Positions 1-6,185 of a stretch of 23,641 nucleotides of DNA are shown here, piece after piece. The position numbers and the translations under genes were made by a program. The notes below the pieces were generated by a model, which had not been told where the DNA came from, made no database searches, and worked only from the letters and a program-made list of their open reading frames with translations. The DNA comes from a virus: IMG/VR virus record IMGVR_UViG_3300030331_000835, positions 1 through 23,641 of that record. One strand, 5' to 3'. Within the stretch, counting starts at the first letter, position 1. The number at the start of each line of letters is the position of its first letter.

Positions 1-533
1 TCAGCACCTCTACCCGCTAAAGCACCACCAGTACCAGCAGCATAGTATTCACCGCCTTTATTTGTTAACCATTTACCAGCACTTCTACTATCTGCTTTTA
101 GTTCTGTTTCAGGAAAAAGCTGATTATATTCTTCGCTATCGATTAAATCTCTAACTTTTCTACCAAAATTAATTGCAAGGTCGGCAGTGTGGGTAGCTTC
201 TATAATTTTTAGTTTAGGGTTTTTACCTAACAGATATGCAGGAAATAAATGTGAAGCAAATTCTGATTTAGTATGTCTAGGTGGCATATTAATAATTAAA
301 CGTTTTAATTTACCACTAGCAATATCATCAAAGGCTTTAGCCATTTTTGCATGATGTTCGCCAGATATAAATTCTGACCAAATAGCTGTAACGAAATCTA
401 AAAAACTACTTGTTGATTTTATTTGGTGTTCACGTTTTTCTAATTCTTCTAAAAGAATAGTAAACTCTTTAGCTTCAGCAGTTGTTAAATGACTGAGGTC
501 TACGTTTTTTAAAGATTTTAATTTATCAGACAA
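1..533 (-). CDS. terL: Large terminase subunit (TerL), N-terminal part, cut by window edge
   Basis: TerL is the ATPase motor and nuclease that packages DNA into the prohead. The 177 visible residues hold the ATPase N-terminus: RLIINMPPRHTKSE at about residues 78-91 is the Walker A-like loop of many phage terminases (MPPRHxKSE), followed by a beta strand (LKIIEATHT) and GGEYYAAGTGGALAGRGA near the visible end. The Walker B motif and nuclease domain lie off the window. No ATG fits; the first possible start after an in-frame stop at 543-545 is TTG at 531-533, three bases after the stop of the preceding gene. The family call is firm, the start less so. TerS lies 3.3 kb upstream instead of adjacent. 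Confidence 0.92.
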   Translation of the reverse strand, partial: MSDKLKSLKNVDLSHLTTAEAKEFTILLEELEKREHQIKSTSSFLDFVTAIWSEFISGEHHAKMAKAFDDIASGKLKRLIINMPPRHTKSEFASHLFPAYLLGKNPKLKIIEATHTADLAINFGRKVRDLIDSEEYNQLFPETELKADSRSAGKWLTNKGGEYYAAGTGGALAGRGA

Positions 534-535
534 GA

Positions 536-1126
536 TTAATCTTTAGGTTTTTTACCAAAGAAAAAGTCATCAACAAAATCATCACCCTCTCGTTTACGCA
601 TAATTTTGTTTTGTTTTTCTACTGCATTAATTAATTGATTCAAAGTCGCTGGAGGTAACTGGCTTGTTATACCTGTGCCTTTACTACCTAATATTTCATC
701 AGTCATTTCTCCATAACGTTTTGCAGTTTCTTTATCGGTAGCGATTTGTTTATTAACGTCATCTAATTGTTTTTGTAACGTTTTACCTGCGTCAGGATTC
801 ATTTTTAATATAGGGTCAGTATCTAAATCTTTGAGAGCTTTTTCTAACATCTTTTTTCTTTCGATTAAAAATATAGAACCCATTTTTACACCAGTGCCGC
901 TACCACCTAAAACATCTAACAAACTTAATGCTTGACCTAAATCATCTCCTCTACGTCTAGCTAGTTCTGTAGATATTCCAGGAACAAACTCGGTTATACC
1001 TGATAATAAATTTTTTAAAGGGTCTTCAGTTCTTAACGGTTGGTTTAGGTAATCGAAAAATCTATCAAGTACAGGACTACTTGATGGAGGTATTGGTGCT
1101 ATTATAGATTCTGGTCTTTCTGCCAT
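536..1126 (-). CDS. Unknown phage protein, 196 aa, just upstream of TerL
   Basis: I do not recognise this family. The protein is soluble, with no signal peptide or membrane segment. It has a proline-rich N-terminus (IIAPIPPSSSP), a central charged helical region (about residues 88-145, many K/E/D, possible coiled coil) and an acidic-basic tail (KREGDDFVDDFFFGKKPKD). It ends two bases before the TTG start of TerL, so the two are probably translated from one message. No Shine-Dalgarno sequence is evident before its ATG. Its position between the holin and TerL suggests a packaging, lysis or virion role, which is inference only. Confidence 0.7.
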   Translation of the reverse strand: MAERPESIIAPIPPSSSPVLDRFFDYLNQPLRTEDPLKNLLSGITEFVPGISTELARRRGDDLGQALSLLDVLGGSGTGVKMGSIFLIERKKMLEKALKDLDTDPILKMNPDAGKTLQKQLDDVNKQIATDKETAKRYGEMTDEILGSKGTGITSQLPPATLNQLINAVEKQNKIMRKREGDDFVDDFFFGKKPKD

Positions 1127-1173
1127 AATAAGTAAAGTAGTTTAAACAATGAATGAGTTTCTTTGTCGGCGGA

Positions 1174-1641
1174 CTATTTTTCTGTATTAGACGCACCGAA
1201 GTAAAAACTTATCACTGCACTAGCTAATCCTCCTAAATATCCAAGCACTAAATTAATCAATGCTTCACTGTTTTGTTCTGGTGGTTGTAATGTTACTAGA
1301 AAAATGTAACCAAGAAAACCCATAACCATAGCTATACCAATAATACGTGCTGTCCAATCTTTGCTAAACTTGGTTCGTGCGTCTTGTTTATCTTGTGTTT
1401 CAAGTTCGAAAACTTTGACACCTAACTCTTTCATTTTAACTTCGAAATCTTTTTCTGCTTTTTTAATCTCTAACAACTGTTCAGGGGTTGCGTTAGAAAG
1501 AGCTTGTTCTATTGCTTGTTGGTTATTATCAACACCTAAAACTTTAGAAATGACGTTTGACGCCATACCGCCAAGTGGACCGCCTAATGCCGAACCTAAT
1601 GTTGGTGCGACTGCTCCTACTATATTTAATATCTTTTTCAT
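1174..1641 (-). CDS. Holin, GTA 3TM-like family
   Basis: Holins form inner-membrane lesions that let the lysin out or trigger lysis. This 155-residue protein has a glycine-rich hydrophobic N-terminus (residues 5-36, with GSALGGPLGGMAS), a charged helix (about 50-92) and two clear membrane segments (about 98-118 and 128-149). This layout and the N-terminal sequence fit the 'holin of 3TMs, for gene-transfer release' family known from alphaproteobacterial gene transfer agents and phages. Its ATG follows GGAG, which lies inside the last codons of the upstream gene (stop at 1644). No endolysin is recognisable beside it; the HExxH protein upstream is a candidate partner only by position. Confidence 0.72.
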   Translation of the reverse strand: MKKILNIVGAVAPTLGSALGGPLGGMASNVISKVLGVDNNQQAIEQALSNATPEQLLEIKKAEKDFEVKMKELGVKVFELETQDKQDARTKFSKDWTARIIGIAMVMGFLGYIFLVTLQPPEQNSEALINLVLGYLGGLASAVISFYFGASNTEK

Positions 1642-1643
1642 AC

Positions 1644-2462
1644 TTACTCCATTTCTACTACTAATTCATCTGTGCGTGAAGGTCTTAGTTGTCTTACATT
1701 TTCTGCAGGTATTTTTCTTACAGAACTTGTAGCTCTTACTTCATCAGGATTAGATATTGATTTTAAATACTTTTCGAAATCTTGTTTTAAAACATCAACG
1801 TTTTCAATCATTTCATCTGCAACTATCTTTTTCATATCATCTTTTATATTAAACATACTTACTCTAAACCTTATTCTATTTTCTAAACCATCATTATCTT
1901 CATAAGATTCAGCAAGAACTTCATTAATTAAAGGTTTTAAATATTTAGCTAAATTACCTTTTAGATATTTTGTAGTTGCGTTTTCTTTTAAAAATTCACT
2001 GGTTGGTAAAAAGTCTAGATATCCGCTTTTTTGTGCTGCTCTATGTATTAATTCATGTTGTTGTATGTCTCTTGCTGTTTTGGTATCACCTGGCGTATAT
2101 TCCATACCCATAGTTTTTAAAAAATCTTCAGTTATAGCTTTATCAGGGTCTTTAAATAAAACAACATCTGTACGTGGATTATAAAACCCACCGATTGTAG
2201 GTTGTAACATTGAATCATCCCCACTCATACCTAAATCTGCAGTTGAAGGTTGATACCCACTACCTTTTGCTGCTAGTGGAAATAAACCAAACTTTTCTAT
2301 TAAAGGATTATCAAAACCAACAGTAAATCTTGGGTCTTTATATCCTTCACCACTTAATGAACTCATCTGTGCTTCTTTAGAAACTAAACGATTATCAGTG
2401 ATAAGATTTTCTAGTTCAGCTAATCTTCTGTTGTATTCTCTTGTTCTAGGGTCAGTTGACAT
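1644..2462 (-). CDS. Putative zinc metalloprotease-like protein with HELIH motif
   Basis: Residues 136-140 read HELIH, the HExxH signature of zincin peptidases, in a helix (RDIQQHELIHRAAQ). A possible third, glutamate ligand lies downstream in NEVLAES (E181 or E185), as in gluzincins. The rest is not recognisable: a charged N-terminal helix, a loop-rich middle with GFYNPRTDVVLF, and a C-terminal charged region. It has no signal peptide. It sits directly upstream of the holin, so a virion-associated or lysis peptidase is possible; a prohead protease or structural protein cannot be excluded. The start lacks a Shine-Dalgarno sequence, and a TATACT box ends six bases before the ATG, suggesting a leaderless message. 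Confidence 0.6.
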   Translation of the reverse strand: MSTDPRTREYNRRLAELENLITDNRLVSKEAQMSSLSGEGYKDPRFTVGFDNPLIEKFGLFPLAAKGSGYQPSTADLGMSGDDSMLQPTIGGFYNPRTDVVLFKDPDKAITEDFLKTMGMEYTPGDTKTARDIQQHELIHRAAQKSGYLDFLPTSEFLKENATTKYLKGNLAKYLKPLINEVLAESYEDNDGLENRIRFRVSMFNIKDDMKKIVADEMIENVDVLKQDFEKYLKSISNPDEVRATSSVRKIPAENVRQLRPSRTDELVVEME

Positions 2463-2468
2463 AACAAA

Positions 2469-2496
2469 AGTATAAACGTAAAAATTTTTTTCGCAA
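2469..2496 (-). promoter_or_regulatory. Candidate promoter for a leaderless transcript of the HELIH gene
   Basis: On the minus strand TTGCGA is followed by 16 bp and TATACT (2469-2474). The ATG of the next gene starts six bases after the -10 box, so a start site about seven bases downstream would coincide with the ATG. The -35 match is moderate and it does not belong to the conserved TTTACT set. Confidence 0.4.
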
Positions 2497-2520
2497 AATT
2501 TTTTTACTAGGGACTTATTT

Positions 2521-2644
2521 GTAAAGTAGAAAGGATTTTGAGGCTGACACTAAGGTGCGGCGGAGGGTGAGGACGCTAGCGTAGGTCTAGGGGGTATAGG
2601 GGTAGCGTATAAGCGTTAGTAAATATAAGTAATAGAGTAGATAT
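2521..2644. repeat. GC-richer intergenic patch with palindrome and ATAGAGTAGA copy
   Basis: This stretch is richer in G and C than its surroundings on the + strand. It contains a perfect 10-bp palindrome ACGCTAGCGT (2573-2582), partial echoes of it (GTAGCGTATAAGCG at about 2602-2615), G runs (GGGGGTATAGGGG) and one AATAGAGTAGATA (2631-2643) that matches the unit of the array at 3293-3340. It lies beyond a terminator, so it is probably outside the main transcripts. I see no gene in it. Confidence 0.55.
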
Positions 2645-2668
2645 AAAAAAGGGGCTAGAACGCCCCTT
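2645..2668 (-). terminator. Rho-independent terminator after the 137-aa gene
   Basis: The arms 2649-2655 and 2662-2668 pair over 7 bp (GGGGC core) around a 6-base loop, followed on the minus strand by six Ts (2645-2650). It sits 19 bases past the stop at 2687. Confidence 0.85.
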
Positions 2669-2686
2669 AGGTTATTAGGTTATGTT

Positions 2687-3100
2687 TTAAGATGTTTTAA
2701 CTAAAGGTAGTTTACCCTTCTTATTACCCCATTCTTTACTACCTAACATTTGTGACATATAAGCAGTCATAACTGGGTATATGTCTTGAACATAAGATAC
2801 GCCGTTAGGTCTAACCCAAAAATTATCATTAGTATCATTCATGAAACCAATGATTAAGTCATTAAGTTGACCAACAGTAGCAGTACCGCCTAAGTCATGT
2901 AAGAGCTTACACACTAACATAACTTGTCTTGGTGGTCTTGCTCTTCTAATATCATCAGGACTTACATCTAATAATATTAACTTAGTATTACTACTAGCAC
3001 CACCACCAGTTTGTGCTAATTGGTCAGCAAACACATTCTGTTTCTTGGTTGTGTCAACCTCAACGCTTTTAGGTGCGTTAACCTTATTATTATTTTTCAT
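2687..3100 (-). CDS. Small winged-helix-like protein, family member D, 137 aa
   Basis: The N-terminus (about residues 1-45) is polar and probably disordered. The C-terminal part is a small helical domain with RQVMLVCKLLHDL, TATVGQLNDLI and VQDIYPVMTAYMSQML. The order 'hydrophobic helix, TVG[QE]L helix, D-I-[YW] helix with a tyrosine' recalls the products at 3388-3684, 11055-11426 and 11809-12027, and suggests a diverged member of one family. A DNA-binding role is inferred from the pattern, not shown. The gene is a single-gene unit with its own promoter and terminator. TATAAT ends six bases before the ATG and there is no Shine-Dalgarno sequence, which suggests leaderless translation. Confidence 0.7.
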   Translation of the reverse strand: MKNNNKVNAPKSVEVDTTKKQNVFADQLAQTGGGASSNTKLILLDVSPDDIRRARPPRQVMLVCKLLHDLGGTATVGQLNDLIIGFMNDTNDNFWVRPNGVSYVQDIYPVMTAYMSQMLGSKEWGNKKGKLPLVKTS

Positions 3101-3106
3101 ACGCTA

Positions 3107-3136
3107 ATTATAACGCTATTTAAGATAATAAGTAAA
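3107..3136 (-). promoter_or_regulatory. Promoter TTTACT-N18-TATAAT for the 137-aa gene (leaderless)
   Basis: On the minus strand TTTACT (3131-3136) and a perfect TATAAT (3107-3112) are separated by 18 bp. The ATG begins six bases beyond the -10 box, so transcription would start at or next to the initiation codon. Confidence 0.7.
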
Positions 3137-3226
3137 GAATTAATTTAATTAATTTAATTAATATATTTAGGTTATATAAGTTAGAAGATCTAATTAAGTT
3201 AGTTAAGTTATTTAAGATTTACGAAA
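3137..3226. repeat. AT-rich simple-sequence tract (TTAATTTAATTAA, GTTA repeats)
   Basis: Short repeats of TTAATTTAATTAA are followed by TTAGTTAAGTTATTTAAG-like units. Such an easily melted tract beside G-rich iterated units is a common layout in replication origins, but no initiator gene is known here, so this is only a suggestion. Confidence 0.45.
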
Positions 3227-3340
3227 GACGCACGGACGCACGGACGGAAGGAGGGGAAGGATAGAGTGGGACAGGGATAGATAGAGGCGACGGATAGAGT
3301 AGAGCGATAGAGTAGAGTGATAGAGTAGACTAGAGTAGAG
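3227..3340. repeat. Iterated direct repeats: GACGCACG x2 and GATAGAGTAGAG units with 13-bp period
   Basis: GACGCACG occurs twice in tandem (3227-3234, 3235-3242), followed by a third partial GACG. Then GATAGAGT occurs at 3260-3267, 3293-3300, 3306-3313 and 3319-3326; the last three lie exactly 13 bp apart within GATAGAGTAGAGY units, followed by a partial copy (AGAGTAGAGC). The + strand is almost all purine here. The array lies between a terminator and the promoter of the 137-aa gene, so it is outside the predicted transcripts and suits a protein-binding array such as an origin, packaging or operator region. Confidence 0.75.
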
Positions 3341-3343
3341 CAC

Positions 3344-3370
3344 AAAAAAGGCGACCGAAGTCGCCCTTTT
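3344..3370 (-). terminator. Rho-independent terminator with TTCG tetraloop
   Basis: On the minus strand GGCGAC and GTCGCC (3350-3355 and 3360-3365 on +) pair perfectly around TTCG, the very stable C(UUCG)G tetraloop, followed by six Ts. It is flanked by Ts on the other side too and may act in both directions. It lies 18 bases past the stop at 3388. Confidence 0.92.
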
Positions 3371-3387
3371 GGAACCAGTCAGTAAGT

Positions 3388-3684
3388 CTAACTAACTGTT
3401 ATGAATCCAGCATTTACTAGCTTTTTTCTGTAGTGTGTCCAGATATCCGCAGGTGTTTGTTTTGTTACACCTCCTGCTTTCTCCCAAGCACTTTCAGTCG
3501 AGCCGTCAGTTCCGATTAACTCACCAACTGTAAGACTGTAGTCTTTCGCAGCAAGTAAAGCCTTGATAATGTATCCAGCCTGTGATGCAATCTTTCCTTT
3601 CGGCGTAGCCACTAAAGTGATTACTTGGTTATAGTTTGAAGACCCTCTTTGAGTCTCAGGTTTGTAGTTTTTATCTATTGTCAT
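3388..3684 (-). CDS. Small winged-helix-like protein, family member A, 98 aa
   Basis: The N-terminus is polar. The rest is a compact helical domain: ASQAGYIIKALLAAKDYSL, then TVGELIGTDG, an insert, then TPADIWTHYRKKLVNAGFI. The final motif, [DT]P-x-x-I-[FW]-x-[FH]-[YW]-[KR]-x-x-L followed by a hydrophobic ending, recurs in the products at 11055-11426 and 11809-12027, so these look like paralogues. The pattern resembles the last helix and wing of winged-helix DNA-binding domains; this is inference. It is a single-gene unit with a strong promoter, an AGAAAGGAG ribosome site and a UUCG terminator, which suggests high expression. It lies beside the repeat array at 3227-3340, a possible binding target. 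Confidence 0.78.
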   Translation of the reverse strand: MTIDKNYKPETQRGSSNYNQVITLVATPKGKIASQAGYIIKALLAAKDYSLTVGELIGTDGSTESAWEKAGGVTKQTPADIWTHYRKKLVNAGFITVS

Positions 3685-3731
3685 AATATTCTCCTTTCTA
3701 ATAGTGGGAACTACCCCGTTAATATAGTTAT

Positions 3732-3760
3732 ATCATATGCCAGATTGGTACCAAAGTAAA
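3732..3760 (-). promoter_or_regulatory. Promoter TTTACT-N17-TATGAT for the 98-aa gene
   Basis: TTTACT (3755-3760) and TATGAT (3732-3737) are spaced by exactly 17 bp on the minus strand, followed by a leader of about 40 bases with AGAAAGGAG. It has the same TTTACTTTGG beginning as other members of the promoter set. Confidence 0.8.
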
Positions 3761-3803
3761 GGAGTAAAAAGAACAGAACAAAGTCCGTCCATCGCTCCGT
3801 CGG

Positions 3804-4331
3804 TCAGTGGTTCTTGGTGAAGTCGCCTTCGATAATGTTATCAGTCTTTTTTGCAATCAATTCTTTGAGGCGAGTGAGTATGTCATCCTTGGACATCATA
3901 TCAATTTTAGCGGTGAGTATCTCACGTCTATCGATGTAGAGTCCTCCTGCCTTGCCTCGATGAACCTCTGCAGTGATAGCAGCGGATATTTGACCTTGGT
4001 CCTTGGCTTCTTCTCGCAGGTCGTGTAGAGTGGACAGGTGGTTCTCTAGAGAAACTGCTTCCTTCTCTGAGGCTTGGATTTCCAAGTCAATGAGATAGTT
4101 TCGTACAACTGGGTTATGATTGAGTAATACACTGCCCTGTGTCTTAGCACCCTTCCTATCTTTGGTATACCCTGCTTTTATAGCCGATTCAGTAGCTGTT
4201 TGTCCTTTGATATACTCTTTACAAAATCTTTTTTGTTTTGAGTTGAGTGGTTGCCACGTCTTACCCTGTTGGTCAACAAATGCTTTTCCGTCTTCGGTTG
4301 GAACTAAATGAGTGTAAGTTAGCTTTTTCAT
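3804..4331 (-). CDS. terS: Small terminase subunit (TerS), Terminase_2-like
   Basis: TerS recognises the packaging site on phage DNA and loads TerL. Residues 30-80 carry the family's N-terminal HTH signature: LNSKQKRFCKEYIKGQTATESAIKAGY, then KTQGSVLLNHNPVVRNYL, matching 'L-x-x-K-Q-x-x-F-x-x-E-Y-x-x-G-x-x-A-T-x-A-A-x-x-A-G-Y'. A charged helical segment (about 84-115) is the likely oligomerisation part, and the tail is acidic/basic. I chose the ATG at 4329-4331 because GAGG lies eight bases before it; an in-frame TTG at 4352 would add seven residues. TerL lies 3.3 kb downstream. The AT-rich palindromic region upstream could hold operators or a packaging site. Confidence 0.85.
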   Translation of the reverse strand: MKKLTYTHLVPTEDGKAFVDQQGKTWQPLNSKQKRFCKEYIKGQTATESAIKAGYTKDRKGAKTQGSVLLNHNPVVRNYLIDLEIQASEKEAVSLENHLSTLHDLREEAKDQGQISAAITAEVHRGKAGGLYIDRREILTAKIDMMSKDDILTRLKELIAKKTDNIIEGDFTKNH

Positions 4332-4611
4332 TGTAATACCTCGATGTAGCAAATGATATTACAAATATATTAAAAAAGATAATTTTCAAATTACTTTTCT
4401 CGTGCCCTCTAGTAATCTTACCATAGTTTCTAATAACTAATAGAAAATCTATTAGATTTGAACAATCAAAGAATAGAGTAACAAAGAGAGTTACAGACTG
4501 ATTCTATTAGAATATTAGAAATATTAGTAGTTTTAAACATTTTTTACAAAAAACTTTTTTATTTTTAAAAACACTAATACGATATATCTAATATCAGATT
4601 ATTACGAGCAT
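4332..4611. other. AT-rich intergenic region with clustered TCTATTAGA palindromes
   Basis: No gene is visible in this stretch. It holds an 8-bp inverted repeat CTAATAGA/TCTATTAG (4437-4444, 4448-4455), a 5-bp repeat GTAAC/GTTAC (4478-4482, 4490-4494) and a perfect 13-bp palindrome ATTCTATTAGAAT (4501-4513), so TCTATTAGA recurs at least twice. A single ATAGAGTA (4473-4480) echoes the array near 3300. The position upstream of TerS suits operators for the packaging genes or a TerS-binding site. I found no convincing promoter. Confidence 0.5.
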
Positions 4612-4637
4612 AAAAAACCCCCGCACTAGGCGAGGGT
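4612..4637 (-). terminator. Rho-independent terminator after the 85-aa gene
   Basis: On the minus strand ACCCTCGC (4630-4637) pairs with GCGGGGGT (4617-4624), 8 bp with one G-U, around a 5-base loop, then six Ts (4612-4617). It lies 19 bases past the stop at 4656 and probably ends the small-gene region before the packaging genes. Confidence 0.9.
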
Positions 4638-4655
4638 CTTTCGAATGTTAGTTAT

Positions 4656-4913
4656 CTAAGCAATCATTATCCCGCTTTCACGCTGAAGTGTGTCGTAAGT
4701 CCACAGGACTCCTTCAAACTCAGGGCTAACATATCCTTGTGCTCCATCGTCGAATGTTACTAGCTCAGCTGGTACGTTGAATGTAAAATCATCGTCCATA
4801 CATCTAGTCCCACGTTTTACTAATTCTATCTTAGTAACCTTCCTAAACTCATCATCTCCACAGCTCCATTCTTGTCCTATGTAGACGTGTCGTCCTCTAG
4901 TATATTCTTTCAT
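4656..4913 (-). CDS. Unknown small phage protein, 85 aa
   Basis: I do not recognise the family. It is a compact, mixed-charge protein rich in beta-type segments (HVYIGQEWSC, FTFNVPAELVTF, GYVSPEFEGVLWTY). It has two cysteines and no membrane segment. It has its own promoter (4956-4984), the standard AGAAAGGAG site and a strong terminator, so it is a self-contained expression unit at the end of the small-gene bank. Such units in phages are usually early host-takeover genes, which is inference. Confidence 0.75.
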   Translation of the reverse strand: MKEYTRGRHVYIGQEWSCGDDEFRKVTKIELVKRGTRCMDDDFTFNVPAELVTFDDGAQGYVSPEFEGVLWTYDTLQRESGIMIA

Positions 4914-4955
4914 ATCTTTCTCCTTTCTATGAATTAATTATTTTTTTACTATATA

Positions 4956-4984
4956 AGTATAGCTACCAGCAAACCGAAAATAAA
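4956..4984 (-). promoter_or_regulatory. Promoter TTTATT-N17-TATACT for the 85-aa gene
   Basis: TTTATT (4979-4984) and TATACT (4956-4961) are spaced by 17 bp. The spacer ends in TGGTAGC, the conserved pre-10 motif of this promoter set. Confidence 0.82.
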
Positions 4985-5027
4985 GCAGTATTCGAACAGT
5001 ATTAATTCTAAGACTCTTACCATAATG

Positions 5028-5396
5028 TTATCCGCAAGTGTAACTGTTCTCCCATTCTTCTCTGGTCACTTCATGTTTTACTTTATTAAATCGAGTAATC
5101 GAAGCCATGAATCCATGCCCGTCGCCTACTTTAAATATATGGTAGATATAATCTTTAGATTGTATTATAGCTGTTCCGATAACATCAGCTTCAGTAAAAC
5201 CTTTGCGTTCTTCGTTGACTATTAAGACATAATCTGCTGGGTCAGGGTAATTGTGTATCTCCTTTTTTGGTATAGCACAATCGACCATATCGTCAGCCAT
5301 TTCCCCTCCATCTTCTGATAGTGGTATCATACAATGCCAATCGTCAACTCGATTCCCATCGAGTTGTTTGTTTATGTAATCAAATGCGTAATTCAT
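5028..5396 (-). CDS. Unknown small phage protein, 122 aa
   Basis: I do not recognise this protein. It starts MNYAFDYINKQLDGN; a longer frame exists but the ATG at 5394-5396 follows AGAAAGGAG directly after the stop of the upstream gene, so the shorter start is right. It is acidic, with an alpha/beta pattern: EIHNYPDPADYVLIVNEERKG, TEADVIGTAIIQSKDYIYHIFKVGDGHGFMA. The last residues are EEWENSYTCG. It is the second gene of a two-gene unit with 5410-5685. Confidence 0.75.
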   Translation of the reverse strand: MNYAFDYINKQLDGNRVDDWHCMIPLSEDGGEMADDMVDCAIPKKEIHNYPDPADYVLIVNEERKGFTEADVIGTAIIQSKDYIYHIFKVGDGHGFMASITRFNKVKHEVTREEWENSYTCG

Positions 5397-5409
5397 ATTT
5401 TCTCCTTTC

Positions 5410-5685
5410 TTAATATGTTGGTTCATAACCGTAAAGCCTGATTGTTTCTGCTCTTTCGGTACATTTTTCACTATAATCAGTTTGGTTTATCTTAGTGTTT
5501 GGTGACAATGCAAGCAGTAAACTAACCTCTTCATCGGTTAAAAGGTGCATGCTTGTGTCATCCGTCAAGTCTTTTCTCCAAACCTCACAGTCATTCTCAA
5601 TTATCAATACGGAATAGCTGTTTCCATACGCATAGTGTTTGTATTTATTCAATAAATACTTTTGTTGCTCTTTAGTTAAGTTCAT
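5410..5685 (-). CDS. Unknown small phage protein, 91 aa
   Basis: The start at 5685 (MNLTKEQQKYLLNKY) is chosen because it follows AGAAAGGAG by six bases; the longer frame would run back through the promoter. The protein has a basic N-terminal helix, a beta segment (SYSVLIIENDCEVWRKD), a helix (LLTDEEVSLLLAL) and a polar end. I do not recognise the family. It is the first gene after the promoter at 5728-5756. Confidence 0.75.
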   Translation of the reverse strand: MNLTKEQQKYLLNKYKHYAYGNSYSVLIIENDCEVWRKDLTDDTSMHLLTDEEVSLLLALSPNTKINQTDYSEKCTERAETIRLYGYEPTY

Positions 5686-5727
5686 ATCTTTCTCCTTTCT
5701 ATCATAGTAATAATTTACTACTTTATA

Positions 5728-5756
5728 AGTATAACTAGCAAAACGCCCAAAATAAA
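5728..5756 (-). promoter_or_regulatory. Promoter TTTATT-N17-TATACT for 5410-5685 and 5028-5396
   Basis: TTTATT (5751-5756) and TATACT (5728-5733) are spaced by 17 bp on the minus strand, within the same extended consensus as its neighbours (TTTATTTTGG start). Confidence 0.82.
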
Positions 5757-5772
5757 GCAAAGGGCAAAGAGG

Positions 5773-6117
5773 TTATGAGCCTCTAACACTGTCCGCATAC
5801 TCGTTATCTGTCCATACTAAATTATAAAACACTTCTTCGCATTCTATCGTTGTTAGTATGTCTGGGCAATAAAACCACTGTAGATAATCGTGGTTTGTAT
5901 CATGGTTTTCAATAGAGTAATAAGTTCCTTCGTATGCATAGAATCTAACAGTCGGACAATCGGCTAATGTTACTTTATCTAGTCCAAATAACTTTTTAGT
6001 CAAAAACTTCGGATAGCTTTTATCTAGTCCTTTATAATGTGTCATTATAGCGATATCTTCTAGAGTCGGTGACTCACATTCTCTAAACCTATCTAGTATA
6101 GTTTCTTTTTCAATCAT
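5773..6117 (-). CDS. Unknown phage protein, 114 aa
   Basis: I do not recognise the family. The N-terminal half is helical (ETILDRFRECESPTLEDIAIMTHYKG), with a basic stretch (YPKFLTKKLFGLDKV). The second half looks like an aromatic-rich beta sheet (TVRFYAYEGTYYSIENHD, YLQWFYCPD) and ends in an acidic helix. It is a single-gene unit with its own promoter and AGAAAGGAG site. A small hairpin (AGAGG/CCTCT, 5771-5787) overlaps its stop codon but lacks a good T-tract. Confidence 0.75.
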   Translation of the reverse strand: MIEKETILDRFRECESPTLEDIAIMTHYKGLDKSYPKFLTKKLFGLDKVTLADCPTVRFYAYEGTYYSIENHDTNHDYLQWFYCPDILTTIECEEVFYNLVWTDNEYADSVRGS

Positions 6118-6148
6118 ATCGTTCTCCTTTCTTTTTTAACCTATATAT

Positions 6149-6177
6149 AGTATAGCTACCATTATAGCCAAAATAAA
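6149..6177 (-). promoter_or_regulatory. Promoter TTTATT-N17-TATACT for the 114-aa gene
   Basis: TTTATT (6172-6177) and TATACT (6149-6154) are spaced by 17 bp; the spacer ends in TGGTAGC and the -10 continues as TATACTATATATAGG, identical to the promoter at 7396-7424. Confidence 0.85.
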
Positions 6178-6185
6178 ACAGCAAT

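Noticed and set aside
1361-1732. Long plus-strand open frame opposite the holin gene
   Set aside because: It is the antisense of a well-supported minus-strand gene, with no ribosome site and low-complexity composition. The same holds for the plus-strand frames at 1672-1905, 3807-4028, 9983-10261, 15785-16039 and 22083-22289.
3227-3340. CRISPR array
   Set aside because: The units are 8 to 13 bp with no spacers, so this is a simple tandem array.
5028-5471. Longer 147-residue version of the 122-aa gene, and the longer 116-residue version of 5410-5685
   Set aside because: The shorter ATGs follow AGAAAGGAG at proper spacing; the extensions overlap the upstream gene or promoter and lack a ribosome site.
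5771-5787. Terminator at the end of the 114-aa gene
   Set aside because: The 5-bp stem overlaps the stop codon and only three Ts follow.
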